Source: Bacteroidota bacterium
GTDB lineage: Bacteria > Bacteroidota > Bacteroidia > Cytophagales > Cyclobacteriaceae
DNA length: 64,000 nucleotides
Direction of reading: 5' to 3'
Assembly (NCBI GenBank): GCA_023417065.1
Contig: JAEZGH010000089.1
Coordinates: forward strand, 62,001-126,000
This document shows, one piece after another, positions 44,878 to 54,358 of this stretch. How positions within the stretch are numbered: the stretch's first letter is position 1; the number at the start of each line of letters is the position of its first letter. Under the pieces are notes generated by a model that searched no databases, was not told where the DNA came from, and saw only the letters and a program-made list of their open reading frames with translations. The translations under genes and the position numbers were made by a program.

Positions 44878-45984
44878 GTGAGCCCGATTCCCTTCCTTGA
44901 TCTACAATTCCAGCACAAGCAGGTTCAGCAGGCTGTTTCATCGGCAATGTCCGGAGTTCTGGAAAGAAATCGCTTTATCCTCGACCAGGAGGTTTTAGCT
45001 TTCGAGGAGGAGTGGGCCATCTATATTGGAGTTCCTCATTGTGTTGGCGTGGGTAATGGACTGGATGCGCTCACGCTTTCGCTTATGGCCTGCGGGATAA
45101 AGCCCGGCGATGAGGTGATCGTTCCTGCGCATACTTTCTTTGCTACCTGGCTTGCAGTTGCCCGCTGCGGGGCAAAGCCTGTGGCTGTCGATGCCGATCC
45201 GCACACCTTTAATATCGATACAGAACGGATTTCAGAACGCACTTCTCCGCGAACGCGGATTATTATACCAGTCCACCTCTATGGTCAGCCATGCGACATG
45301 ACCCGGATTATGGAAATCGCGTCGAAGAACCAGTTGCTGGTGGTGGAAGACAACGCGCAGGCCCAGGGGGCCCGATGGCTGCAGCAGCGGACCGGTGGAT
45401 TCGGCGCTGCGAATGCCACGAGCTTTTACCCAACAAAAAATCTCGGCGCTCTGGGCGACGGAGGAGCCGTCACGTTTTTGGATCCTCTGATGGCGGAATT
45501 TGTTCGGCGAAACCGCCACTATGGGATGGCAAGCAAAGACGTGTTCGTCGATCGTGGTGTGAATTCCCGACTGGATGAAGTTCAGGCTGCCGTGCTTCGG
45601 ATCAAGCTCCGCAGGCTTGACGAGTGGAATGGAACCCGACGAATGCTTGCCGATCGATATCTCACCAATCTTCAAGGCATCGGCGACCTCATATTACCGC
45701 TTTCAGAAAAGGAGGCTTTCCATGTTTATCATCTTTTCGTTATCAGGTCGCGGCAGCGGGATCGGCTGAAGGCCTGGCTCGAAAAGTCTGGAATTTCGAC
45801 GATGATCCATTATCCCGTTCCACCACATCTCCAGCCGGCATTTTCGGATCTTGGGTACAAGGGTGGAGAATTCCCTGTGGCGGAGGATATTGCACAAACC
45901 GCACTGAGCCTACCGCTATGGCCCGGAATGACAGACGACCAGGTTGACTTCGTTACTGAGCGCATTGTCGCCTTCTTCCGTTGA
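44878..45984 (+). CDS. DegT/DnrJ/EryC1/StrS sugar aminotransferase
   Basis: This PLP enzyme of the sensory/sugar aminotransferase family transfers an amino group to a nucleotide-linked keto-sugar, giving an amino sugar for surface polysaccharide. The 368-residue protein shows IPFLDLQFQHKQVQQAV at the start, VPAHTFFATWLAV, PVHLYGQPCDM, VEDNAQAQGA, and the PLP lysine K187 in SFYPTKNLGALGDGGAV. GTG at 44878 is the start. It opens the polysaccharide locus. Its stop touches the stop of a convergent membrane-protein gene with no gap. No epimerase or dehydratase partner is encoded next to it. Confidence 0.92.
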   Translation: MSPIPFLDLQFQHKQVQQAVSSAMSGVLERNRFILDQEVLAFEEEWAIYIGVPHCVGVGNGLDALTLSLMACGIKPGDEVIVPAHTFFATWLAVARCGAKPVAVDADPHTFNIDTERISERTSPRTRIIIPVHLYGQPCDMTRIMEIASKNQLLVVEDNAQAQGARWLQQRTGGFGAANATSFYPTKNLGALGDGGAVTFLDPLMAEFVRRNRHYGMASKDVFVDRGVNSRLDEVQAAVLRIKLRRLDEWNGTRRMLADRYLTNLQGIGDLILPLSEKEAFHVYHLFVIRSRQRDRLKAWLEKSGISTMIHYPVPPHLQPAFSDLGYKGGEFPVAEDIAQTALSLPLWPGMTDDQVDFVTERIVAFFR

Positions 45985-46623
45985 TTACTTGTATACAGTA
46001 ATGTAGAAGAGCAGCCAGAGGAAGAAAATAAGTATGTATGAACAGGCGACAATAATCCAGACATATTTTTTATCCTTGCGCGCCCAATGCTGGATTCCCT
46101 CAACTAGTAGAAACCAATAGGCAATTTCGAATACGTTGAGCGCGCGCAACGGATATGCGTAGCGTTTGTCGAGCACGTCGTAGTCGACGAAATGAATGAG
46201 GGAAAGCGGATAAAAGCTACCTATGTCATGATAGGTGGGATCTTTGTGGAAAAACATGAACCACAGGATCTTAATTACTTCCGGAATGAGAAAAATGTAT
46301 TCAGCCGTGAGAACCACTCCCCACGATTGTGCGTAGGTAACGCGATAGCCGAACATAAAGCAGCCTGTCCAGACCACAAAAGCGATGATTGTCACCTTCC
46401 ACAGGTATACGAACGGGATGGAAAGGAACTTTAGTCCGCTGATTAGTCTTAAAATGAACCCTTCCGGGCGGTCCTGGAGGAATTCAAAGGCTGCGGTTTC
46501 ATGTTCAATGAAGGTTATTTTGATGTACAGCAGCAGTAGGGTGAGGAGACAGAGCAGAATGAACAACAGCTTTTTGTCGGCAGAAAAGAAAGATTTAGTT
46601 TCGTGGGCTACAGGTGGGTTCAT
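45985..46623 (-). CDS. Integral membrane protein of unknown function
   Basis: The 212-residue protein has five or six hydrophobic segments, the first at about residues 18-36 (LLFILLCLLTLLLLYIKI) and the last at the C-terminus (WIIVACSYILIFFLWLLFY). A central loop has FFHKDPTYHDIGSFYPLSL. The layout is somewhat like Yip1-type proteins, but I do not recognise a family with confidence. It is the only rightmost-facing-in gene between the aminotransferase and the TPR gene and is transcribed toward the aminotransferase. Confidence 0.7.
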   Translation of the reverse strand: MNPPVAHETKSFFSADKKLLFILLCLLTLLLLYIKITFIEHETAAFEFLQDRPEGFILRLISGLKFLSIPFVYLWKVTIIAFVVWTGCFMFGYRVTYAQSWGVVLTAEYIFLIPEVIKILWFMFFHKDPTYHDIGSFYPLSLIHFVDYDVLDKRYAYPLRALNVFEIAYWFLLVEGIQHWARKDKKYVWIIVACSYILIFFLWLLFYITVYK

Positions 46624-46685
46624 AGACTGTGCTTGTTCATAACTTAATTTATAAAATCGAAACCGTAAGTTGACGTTTGGTAAAT

Positions 46686-47924
46686 ATGACTTTTAGAATA
46701 TCGGGTAGCATTGGGTCGGGCTTTACTCAAACGGCAGCGGCAGTAATGGTTGTATTGTTGCTATTAGTATCAACATCGGCGTCAAAAGCACAGGTAGCAA
46801 CGCAAAAAGATACGACGATCATCCTTATTTCCGACATTCACGTCCAGCTGGAGTGTACGCAAGCCCTGAACGATCTCTATAATTTCAAGTTCGACCAGGC
46901 TGAACTTCAGTTCCGCTACCTGAAGGCCCGGTACCGCTGGCATCCGCTGCCCTATTTCCTGATGGGTCTCATAGAATGGTGGAAGATTATGCCGAATACG
47001 TCGGACCAGTCACACGACGAAAGGTTTCTGGCCTATATGGACTCAACGATTCTCGTGGGCGAAAATTTGTTCAAACGCTATCCGGCTTATAAAACTGAAG
47101 CTGCTTTCTTCCTGGCGGCAGCCCATGGATTCAAGGCGCGTCTGTATTCCGATGAAGAACGCAAAAACTGGCGCAAGGCCGCCGCAAGTGGAAAGACGGC
47201 ACTCAATTACCTTGAGATAAGCAAAGAAAGGGAAAACTTGTCAGTCGAGCTGCTCTTCGGAGATGCCTTGTACAACTACTTCTCGGTCTGGGTTCCTGAA
47301 AACTACCCTGCCCTGAAACCGATATTGTGGTTCTTCCCCAAAGGCGACAAGGCGTTGGGTCTGAAACAGCTCAAGGAGGTTTCGTACAACGCATTCTATA
47401 CGCGGACTGAAGCGATGGTCTGGCTGATGCGGATTTTGAACAGCTACGAGAACGACCAGGCCAGGGCTTTCCAGATTGCGGATTACCTGTACCAGACGTA
47501 TCCCGACAACCCATTCTTCCACCGGTATTATGCGCGGATGCTTTATTCTTTAGGACGGTTCCGTGAAGCGGAGGCAGTTTCCATGGAAATCATTCGCCGT
47601 ATAGACACTGGTATGGTTGGCTATGAGGCGACCAGTGGTCGTTATGCAGCCTTCTTTCTGGGGCAAATTCACGAGTCACGCAATAATCTTGAAGAGGCGA
47701 AGAAGTATTACAATCTCTGTATAAAGTATGCGGAAGAGATCGGTGCGACGGAATCAGGATATTATCTCTACAGCTTTATTGCCCTGGGGGAAATTGCTGA
47801 AAAGCAGGGTAACAAAGCAGAAGCACGTCGCTATTTCAAAGACGTAAAGAAGAAGGCAGGCAGGAAAGATGAAGCTTTCAAAGACGCTAAACGCCGCCTT
47901 AAGCGGATGGAAAAAGGGGACTAA
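46686..47924 (+). CDS. Secreted TPR-repeat protein
   Basis: The 412-residue protein has a signal sequence (AAAVMVVLLLLVSTSASKAQ). Helical pairs spaced about 34 residues apart follow, for example LYNFKFDQAELQFRYLKARY and the C-terminal AAFFLGQIHESRNNLEEAKKYY and SYTALGE-like block SFIALGEIAEKQGNKAEARRYF, which are TPR motifs. ATG at 46686 is preferred over an in-frame TTG at 46677. It ends 3 bases before the next gene, a membrane protein, so both are probably one unit in the polysaccharide locus. A scaffolding role at the envelope is inferred. Confidence 0.82.
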   Translation: MTFRISGSIGSGFTQTAAAVMVVLLLLVSTSASKAQVATQKDTTIILISDIHVQLECTQALNDLYNFKFDQAELQFRYLKARYRWHPLPYFLMGLIEWWKIMPNTSDQSHDERFLAYMDSTILVGENLFKRYPAYKTEAAFFLAAAHGFKARLYSDEERKNWRKAAASGKTALNYLEISKERENLSVELLFGDALYNYFSVWVPENYPALKPILWFFPKGDKALGLKQLKEVSYNAFYTRTEAMVWLMRILNSYENDQARAFQIADYLYQTYPDNPFFHRYYARMLYSLGRFREAEAVSMEIIRRIDTGMVGYEATSGRYAAFFLGQIHESRNNLEEAKKYYNLCIKYAEEIGATESGYYLYSFIALGEIAEKQGNKAEARRYFKDVKKKAGRKDEAFKDAKRRLKRMEKGD

Positions 47925-47927
47925 CCG

Positions 47928-49259
47928 ATGGAGCTCCGTGACCTGATAGTAACCCCCATAGTAATAATTCTGGTGTACGTCGTGGCATGGTTTGTAAGAC
48001 CGTACTGCACTGATCAGGTCAACCGGAAATACTTCATGCCCGGCCTTACCGTCCGCATCATCGGCGCCCTTGCCGTGGGATTCATCTATCAGTTTTATTA
48101 CAACGGCGGGGATACATTCAGTTTCCATACACACGGTAGCCGCCAGGTATGGGAAGCGTTTATGGACGACCCGATTAAAGGAATAAGGTTGTGGATAAAT
48201 GATCCTGCTGATCAGGTGGGCCTTTTTAAGTATTCGTCCAGGATGTGGCTTCACCGGGATCCGAGTTCTTTCGTCATCATACGGATCGCCGCTGTTATAG
48301 ATTTGTTCACTTTTTCTACTTATTCCGCGACCGCAGTCCTCTTCGCCACCATCAATTTTATGGGAATGTGGTTGTTGTTTCTTACGTTTTACAAACAGCA
48401 TCCGACGGTTCATAGATGGCTGGCAATTGCCATTCTCTTCATTCCATCTGTTTTCTTCTGGGGTTCCGGACTTCTGAAAGATACCATAACAATGGCGTGC
48501 GTCGCCGCGGCCACATACAGCATCTACACCCTGGCTTTTGAACGCAGGTTTCGTATCGGAGTATTTGTGCTTCTGTTGGTGTCATTGTTTACGATCTATC
48601 ACGTCAAGATTTACATCCTGTTGACATTTCTTCCGGCAGTGATCTTCTGGCTTTTTATGCACAATCTGGCCCAGATAAAGAGCACCATGCTCAAGGTGAT
48701 CCTGTTCCCTCTGGTGTCCGCAACCGCCGTAGTTCTGGCTTACGTCGCTATGGCAAAGGCAGGGGAAGATAATCCTCGTTATTCCCTCGAGACGATTTCC
48801 AAAACAGCCCAGATCACAGCCTATGATATTCGATATTGGACTGGGAAGGATGCGGGGTCGGGGTACACCTTGGGTGACCTTGATGGAACCTGGCAAAGTA
48901 TGATCAGGCTGGCACCACAGGCTATAAACGTGGCGTTGTTCAGACCGTACTTCTGGGAAGTTAACAATCCGTTGATGCTGCTCTCGGCCTCGGAAAGCCT
49001 CGCCTTTCTATTGATCTCAGTCGTCTTCCTTTACAAAGCAAGACAGGATGTGATAGCGTTGTTGGCAGAGCCATCTGTTTTCTTTTGTTTGGTCTTCAGC
49101 GTTGGTTTTGCCTTCGCTGTCGGGGTTTCTACCTATAACTTTGGAACGCTTTCAAGATATCGGATCCCCCTGTTGCCGTACTACGCAACCGCGTTGGTGC
49201 TTGCGTTCCATCAGCTGAAAAGGCTGAGAAACCGGGCTGAATTGGAAGCGACGGAATAG
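47928..49259 (+). CDS. Polytopic membrane protein, possible polysaccharide polymerase or GT-C enzyme
   Basis: The 443-residue protein has ten or more membrane segments and a long loop near residues 50-115 with YNGGDTFSFHTHGSR, plus FIPSVFFWGSGLLKDT. Acidic residues in an early loop and this second motif recall GT-C glycosyltransferases or Wzy/EpsG-like polymerases, but the family is not certain. It follows the TPR gene by 3 bases. Its last 49 bases overlap, tail to tail, the end of a glycosyltransferase gene on the other strand. Confidence 0.75.
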   Translation: MELRDLIVTPIVIILVYVVAWFVRPYCTDQVNRKYFMPGLTVRIIGALAVGFIYQFYYNGGDTFSFHTHGSRQVWEAFMDDPIKGIRLWINDPADQVGLFKYSSRMWLHRDPSSFVIIRIAAVIDLFTFSTYSATAVLFATINFMGMWLLFLTFYKQHPTVHRWLAIAILFIPSVFFWGSGLLKDTITMACVAAATYSIYTLAFERRFRIGVFVLLLVSLFTIYHVKIYILLTFLPAVIFWLFMHNLAQIKSTMLKVILFPLVSATAVVLAYVAMAKAGEDNPRYSLETISKTAQITAYDIRYWTGKDAGSGYTLGDLDGTWQSMIRLAPQAINVALFRPYFWEVNNPLMLLSASESLAFLLISVVFLYKARQDVIALLAEPSVFFCLVFSVGFAFAVGVSTYNFGTLSRYRIPLLPYYATALVLAFHQLKRLRNRAELEATE

Positions 49260-50284
49260 TGTTCGAGGACCCTTTGGCGTCCGTTTCTTCCCATGACCTT
49301 ACGAAGCTCAGGATCGACGATCAGTTTCGACAACGCATCCAACCACTCTGCCTCACTATTGACGACGAAGCCGTCAATACCGTTTCGCACAATTTGAGAA
49401 TTCGCACCGACGGCAGATACTACAGCTGGGATTTCGAGCGCCATATATTGAAGGGCTTTGAATCCACATTTTCCCTTTGACCAATCATCGTCCGGCAATG
49501 GCATTACGCCGATATCGATTTGTCGAAGGTCTTCGACTTCTGTGCTCTTGTTCCAGGGCACGAACTCCAGGTTCGCGAGACTGAAATCCGGCTTGCGGTC
49601 AGCGATGACGCGGACAGTCAGATTCGAAAAATTACTCGTCAGGTTCTTAAGGACGGGTTCCAGCGGGTTTAGGTACTTCAGTGTCGAATGAGACCCCGTC
49701 CATCCAATGGTAATCGATTCGTCTGAAGATGCTTTTGCGGCGGGAGTATGACCAGAATCAGTGACGAGCGTCGTAGGAAGAAACACGATCGATGGGTTAA
49801 ACTGCGCTGCATATGCAGAAAGGAATTCATTTCCACAGCTGACCTTATAAGCCCATCGGCAGATGCTTGCCACCTTCGACCGCCATTTCAAGATCCGTTG
49901 GAGCATGCCTTCATGCACGTTGTCGGTCATCCATATGGCGTCGTCGAAATCATAGATAATCTTTTTCCGAAGAACGATGGCCAGAAACCATTCAATGATC
50001 GGGGGACCGACAGGAGCGGCCTCGCGGTGGATAAAAATGAAATCATATCTGGAGGAGGTGGCGAGCGTCTTTATTCTTTGGAATAGCCCCGAGATCAGCG
50101 CCGAAACTTTGCCGGCAGGCCTGCCATTTTGGTAAAAGATGCGCCAGTTTGAAAGTGAAAGGAACGACCGCACCTCGTATTCAATGTTACTATCCGCTAG
50201 CAGATCAAGGTATTGTTCAAACCGAAACCGCTGGGAGGGTGCCTCACCTGGCGGATACGGCACAAGAAAAAGAACCTTAGTCAA
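49211..50284 (-). CDS. Glycosyltransferase, family 4-like
   Basis: The 357-residue protein has a GT-B fold pattern: N-terminal KVLFLVPYPPGEAPSQRFRF, and in the C-terminal half TIGWTGSHSTLKYL, IGVMPLPDDDWSKGKCGFKALQYMALEIPAV and GRNGRQRVLEHYSV. The last block includes the donor-binding glutamate-region variant KALQYMA. TTG at 50284 appears to be the start since no ATG precedes it. It is divergent from the ABC permease and overlaps the convergent membrane-protein gene by 49 bases. The donor and acceptor sugars are unknown. Confidence 0.87.
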   Translation of the reverse strand: MTKVLFLVPYPPGEAPSQRFRFEQYLDLLADSNIEYEVRSFLSLSNWRIFYQNGRPAGKVSALISGLFQRIKTLATSSRYDFIFIHREAAPVGPPIIEWFLAIVLRKKIIYDFDDAIWMTDNVHEGMLQRILKWRSKVASICRWAYKVSCGNEFLSAYAAQFNPSIVFLPTTLVTDSGHTPAAKASSDESITIGWTGSHSTLKYLNPLEPVLKNLTSNFSNLTVRVIADRKPDFSLANLEFVPWNKSTEVEDLRQIDIGVMPLPDDDWSKGKCGFKALQYMALEIPAVVSAVGANSQIVRNGIDGFVVNSEAEWLDALSKLIVDPELRKVMGRNGRQRVLEHYSVASNSARFLSLFS

Positions 50285-50373
50285 AACGCTGTCAAAATAT
50301 GTGACAAATTACGGGAATCTTTCACATGGGAGAAATCCACTCAATAGTTAGTGATGTTTTCAAGTGTTGAAGT

Positions 50374-50381
50374 TACATTTG
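50374..50381 (+). promoter_or_regulatory. Predicted promoter of the ABC-exporter operon, -7 box
   Basis: TACATTTG is an exact TAnnTTTG match, 31 bases before the permease ATG at 50412. A -33 TTG is not clear. Confidence 0.45.
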
Positions 50382-50411
50382 GAAGCCCCAAACATGACCA
50401 CAACCTGACAT

Positions 50412-51239
50412 ATGAACGACGGCAAGGAAAGTGTGATCGATGCTGACCGCATGAGCGTCCTCGATTGGAAAGAACTTTGGTCTTACCGCGAGCTCTTTTA
50501 CTTCTTTTCCTGGCGTGATATAAAAATCAAATACAAGCAAACTGTACTTGGCTTCCTCTGGGCGATCTTGCAGCCCCTCCTAATGATGGTGATATTCACC
50601 CTCTTTTTCGGACGCGCTCTTAACATCCCTTCCCAGAACTTACCCTATCCCGTCTTTGTCTTCTCGGGCCTCCTCATCTGGAATATGTTCTCGTCCGGGC
50701 TCACCAACTCATCCAACAGTATGGTTAACAATGCTACGATTATCAAAAAAATATACTTCCCCAGACTCATCATTCCCGTCTCCTCTATATTAGTCGCACT
50801 GTTCGATTTCATGATGGCATGTATTGTCTTCCTTCCACTGTTGCTATACTACCAGCAACAGGTTTCTTTTCAGGCAATCTGGGTCTGGCCTCTGGCAATT
50901 GTTATGACTACAATAGCAACACTCGGACCGGGAAGCCTGCTGGCGGCATTGAATGTGAAGTATAGGGATTTCAGGTATGTCATACCCTTCCTGATCCAGT
51001 TACTTTTCTTCCTGAGCCCCGTACTGTATCCGGTTTCGATGTTAGAGCATCCGTTGCTTCGCTACACTCTTGTTCTTTCACCAATGTACGCGGCCATCGA
51101 ATTGTTCCGAATGCCACTAACTCAGACATGGCCGGATCCTACCTCGATGGCAATCAGCATTACGTCTGGAATTTTACTGATGGTGATCGGGCTGGTTTAT
51201 TTCAAGAAGACTGAAAACTTTTTTGCCGACTTCGCCTAA
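50412..51239 (+). CDS. Polysaccharide ABC exporter, permease subunit (Wzm-like)
   Basis: This is the membrane half of an ABC-2 transporter that moves lipid-linked polysaccharide across the inner membrane. The 275-residue protein shows the family N-terminus YRELFYFFSWRDIKIKYKQT, then LGFLWAILQPLLMMVIFTLFFG, and six membrane helices. FFLSPVLYPVS lies in the C-terminal half, as in Wzm/RfbA-type permeases. The ATPase gene starts 4 bases after its stop, and the two form one exporter. Confidence 0.93.
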   Translation: MNDGKESVIDADRMSVLDWKELWSYRELFYFFSWRDIKIKYKQTVLGFLWAILQPLLMMVIFTLFFGRALNIPSQNLPYPVFVFSGLLIWNMFSSGLTNSSNSMVNNATIIKKIYFPRLIIPVSSILVALFDFMMACIVFLPLLLYYQQQVSFQAIWVWPLAIVMTTIATLGPGSLLAALNVKYRDFRYVIPFLIQLLFFLSPVLYPVSMLEHPLLRYTLVLSPMYAAIELFRMPLTQTWPDPTSMAISITSGILLMVIGLVYFKKTENFFADFA

Positions 51240-51243
51240 GCGC

Positions 51244-52470
51244 ATGAATACGATACTTGAAGTAAGAAACCTGGCCAAGCAGTATCGTATCCGGCATTTG
51301 CCCGGAGGGTACCTCAGTCTGCGCGAAAGGCTCCTCAGCGGTTTCCGCTCCGGACAACGAACCTCCGAAACGTTTTGGGCCTTGAATGACATTTCATTCA
51401 ACGTGGACCGAGGAGAGTCTATTGGTATCATCGGGCGCAACGGCGCAGGCAAATCTACTTTGCTTAAGATTCTGTCTCGAATAACACTACCCACAAAAGG
51501 TCGGATAGTAACAAGAGGCCGACTCGCCAGCTTGCTGGAAGTAGGGACAGGATTCCATCAGGAGCTTACAGGTAGAGAGAACATTTTTCTCAACGGTTCT
51601 ATCCTCGGAATGAAGCGTTGGGAGATTACAAAAAAATTCGACGAGATCGTAGACTTCAGTGGAGTCGAACGTTTCCTCGACACCCCCTTGAAACACTACT
51701 CAAGTGGAATGCAACTTAGACTGGCATTTGCAGTGGCTGCATTTCTTGAACCTGAAATTCTTGTTGTCGACGAAGTACTGGCCGTTGGTGACAGCGAGTT
51801 CCAGCAAAAATGCATCGGCAAAATGAAGGAGGTCAGCAGCAACGAGGGCCGGACAATCCTTTTCGTAAGCCATAACCTCGCTGCCGTCACCCAACTCTGC
51901 ACACGCGGAATCCTGTTGCGAAATTCCAAATTGGTTATGGATGGCCCAGTTGACGACGTCGTACATGAATATGTCAGCTTCAATCGACGACAGTTTGAAT
52001 CAGGAGTGTTAAACAACTTCGAAACAAGAAAGGGAAGTGGGTTAGTCCAGGTGGAGCAGATCACCATGCTCAATGAATCAAATAACGAAATCCAAATCGG
52101 TCGAACCGGATCTGCGCTGATTTTCAGAATTCAGATGAATAAGGCAGTGGCAAATAGCAACGGAGGATTCCGGATGGATTTCGCTATTGATACCGAGCAA
52201 GACATGCGTGTAGGCTGGTTTAGTACCGAAGTAGCACCAGGGGATATAAAAAATGATTTTCAAACCTTGTATCTGACGATCCCTAAATTTCCGTACGGTG
52301 CAGGTAATTATTACTTAACTTTTTATGCGACAATCAAAGGCGAGGTAGTGGACTTTGTGCATCAAGCCTTTAATTTTTCCGTAGAAGAGGGCGATTATTT
52401 CGGAACTGGTAAAACCATTCCCAAAAGCCAGACTTTCATCTACACTGATCACACTATTCACGTTTCTTAA
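51244..52470 (+). CDS. Polysaccharide ABC exporter, ATPase with Wzt-type C-terminal domain
   Basis: This ATPase drives export of a finished polysaccharide through the adjacent permease. Motifs are Walker A GRNGAGKST (residues 64-72), signature YSSGMQLRLA and Walker B ILVVDEVLAVGD. After about residue 250 an extra beta-rich domain of some 150 residues follows (QVEQITMLNESNNEIQIG onward). Such Wzt C-terminal domains bind the modified chain end of the specific polysaccharide, which suggests a terminally capped glycan. ATG at 51244 is used; the TTG at 51223 lies inside the permease gene. The FkbM methyltransferase gene starts at the next base and could add a terminal cap. Confidence 0.93.
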   Translation: MNTILEVRNLAKQYRIRHLPGGYLSLRERLLSGFRSGQRTSETFWALNDISFNVDRGESIGIIGRNGAGKSTLLKILSRITLPTKGRIVTRGRLASLLEVGTGFHQELTGRENIFLNGSILGMKRWEITKKFDEIVDFSGVERFLDTPLKHYSSGMQLRLAFAVAAFLEPEILVVDEVLAVGDSEFQQKCIGKMKEVSSNEGRTILFVSHNLAAVTQLCTRGILLRNSKLVMDGPVDDVVHEYVSFNRRQFESGVLNNFETRKGSGLVQVEQITMLNESNNEIQIGRTGSALIFRIQMNKAVANSNGGFRMDFAIDTEQDMRVGWFSTEVAPGDIKNDFQTLYLTIPKFPYGAGNYYLTFYATIKGEVVDFVHQAFNFSVEEGDYFGTGKTIPKSQTFIYTDHTIHVS

Positions 52471-53406
52471 ATGCAACTTAGAAACTTCCTATATCGTCAG
52501 GGACAACGTCTTCGCTATCACATTGCTAACGATCCGATTGAAAAACGGATTGCTGAAATTAACTTTCACGAACGCCGTATCACCGTTCAGAGCGATGGAT
52601 ACTATATCAACAGTCTCGGCTTACTATTGCCCCTTTCCGGTTTTTCCTTCCTCTTTCATATTCGGATCTTTGAATTGTTCCTTTCGAACGCGAGCAGACT
52701 TTCGGGGACATACTCCTATGAAAATAACGTCTTGCTATTCAGTTTCAGAGGGTGCAGAATACGGATTACCGGCGCCAGTGAACTCTTCATTATTAATGAA
52801 ATCTTTGTTCAAAACTGCTATAACTTCAAAATCCCAGGTTCAGGTAAGGTTGGAGTCATCGATATTGGCATGAATGCGGGTCTCGCTTCGCTGTTTTTCG
52901 CAAGCCAGTCGAACGTTGAAAAGGTAATTTCCTTTGAACCATTTAAGCCCACGTTCGATAAAGCACTTGCCAACTTTCAATTAAATCCCCAGCTGCAATC
53001 CAAGATTTTTCCCAACAACATTGGTCTTGGAAATGAAAACACTTCGCTTAATGTTCAGTATAATAGCGATAACCCTGGAATAAATTCGGTGACAGTTGGG
53101 CAAGGCGTAGATCATGCTAAGGCTAATGAAACAGTTCTCCTGAAAGAGGCCCGCTCAGTCATCAATGACATCATTTTGGAAAATAAAGACTTTGACTTTG
53201 TAGTTAAGATTGATACTGAGGGCGCAGAGTATCCGATTTTTGAGTCACTTTTTGCAGATCGCCTGAACGTGAAAATAAGAGGTTTTTTCATCGAATGGCA
53301 CACCCATGGGCCTGCTGCGCTTGAAGAGAAGTTGATTGGAGAAAAATTCAGCATCGCATCGCTGGTCTTGAACGACAACACAGGGCTGATTTATGCTTTC
53401 CGGTAG
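52471..53406 (+). CDS. FkbM family methyltransferase
   Basis: The 311-residue protein has a SAM-dependent FkbM methyltransferase core in its C-terminal two thirds: VGVIDIGMNAGLASLFFAS (motif I), KVISFEPFKPTFDKALANF, and FDFVVKIDTEGAEYPIFESL. The first ~100 residues are a separate lead-in region (roughly one third of the protein). In polysaccharide loci such enzymes O-methylate sugars. Its ATG directly follows the stop of the Wzt-like ATPase gene, and its end overlaps the next glycosyltransferase gene by 14 bases. Methyl capping of the exported chain is a plausible inference. Confidence 0.88.
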   Translation: MQLRNFLYRQGQRLRYHIANDPIEKRIAEINFHERRITVQSDGYYINSLGLLLPLSGFSFLFHIRIFELFLSNASRLSGTYSYENNVLLFSFRGCRIRITGASELFIINEIFVQNCYNFKIPGSGKVGVIDIGMNAGLASLFFASQSNVEKVISFEPFKPTFDKALANFQLNPQLQSKIFPNNIGLGNENTSLNVQYNSDNPGINSVTVGQGVDHAKANETVLLKEARSVINDIILENKDFDFVVKIDTEGAEYPIFESLFADRLNVKIRGFFIEWHTHGPAALEEKLIGEKFSIASLVLNDNTGLIYAFR

Positions 53407-54358
53407 CGAGACCCTTCCATTGGTTTCTGTGATAATGCCTGCCTATAATTCAGACAGACATATCCGTGAAGCCATCGATAGTATACTATCTCAGACCTAC
53501 AGAAATCTGGAGTTGCTGATAATTGATGACGCTTGCACCGACCACACGGGATCAATTATCGACTCCTTCGCCGATTCCCGTATTCGAGTGTTCCGAAATC
53601 AGAAAAACCAGGGAAAAACATCAAGTGTAAATCAGGTTTTCAAATTTTGTCGCGGAAGTCTAATCACCATTCATGACAGCGACGATGTCTCTTTGCCCAG
53701 CCGGTTTGAAGTGCAGGTTAAGGCCATGATGTCAGACGCAAACCTCGTCATGTGCGGGACCAATTTCGTTACTGAAGACCTGAACGGTAGAGAACTTGAA
53801 CGGAGTAATATGCTGATTGAGGATACCAGTCTGAAGGCCGGCCTCCATCAGAACTCACAATTCCATGGGCCAACGGTTATGTTTAGCCTGGAGGCGGCTC
53901 AGAAATTGGGTGAGATCTATCGACCATTTTTCAAGGACTACAATGAAGATTACGACTTTTGTTTTAGAATATCTGAGTTAGGAGCCGTTGCAAATTGTCC
54001 GGAGCATTTGTACCGCTATCGCATAACACCAGGCTCACTTTCTCGGTCATTGACTCCGCAAAAAAAGATCTCTACGAGAATCGTTCAGTACCTCGCAGAT
54101 CAACGCCTTCAAGAAGGCGCTGATGATCTCATACGGGGCGAAGTACACAAAGTAGAAGCATTGGTGGAATCGCTGGCAGGCCCATACAAAAGGGATAGAA
54201 GCCTCATCTACCGACAACAATCTGAGTTGGACTTCTACTACGGCTTCTACGGGAAAGCGTTGAAAAGTTCTTTGGACGCAGTAGTTACCAATCCTTTTGT
54301 GATCGCCAACTACAGGCTCCTGCAGCATATTCTAAGAAAACGAATTTTTGGATTTTGA
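53393..54358 (+). CDS. Glycosyltransferase family 2
   Basis: The 321-residue GT-A enzyme starts with PLVSVIMPAYNSDRHIREAIDSIL and LLIIDDACTDHTGSIID, the family 2 nucleotide-binding pattern. The metal-binding HDSDDVSLPSRF (DxD-like) follows, then YNEDYDFCFRI with the ED acceptor-site motif. The C-terminal third is helical. It overlaps the preceding FkbM gene by 14 bases and the next gene by 4, so the locus is tightly packed. The sugar is unknown. Confidence 0.92.
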   Translation: MLSGSETLPLVSVIMPAYNSDRHIREAIDSILSQTYRNLELLIIDDACTDHTGSIIDSFADSRIRVFRNQKNQGKTSSVNQVFKFCRGSLITIHDSDDVSLPSRFEVQVKAMMSDANLVMCGTNFVTEDLNGRELERSNMLIEDTSLKAGLHQNSQFHGPTVMFSLEAAQKLGEIYRPFFKDYNEDYDFCFRISELGAVANCPEHLYRYRITPGSLSRSLTPQKKISTRIVQYLADQRLQEGADDLIRGEVHKVEALVESLAGPYKRDRSLIYRQQSELDFYYGFYGKALKSSLDAVVTNPFVIANYRLLQHILRKRIFGF

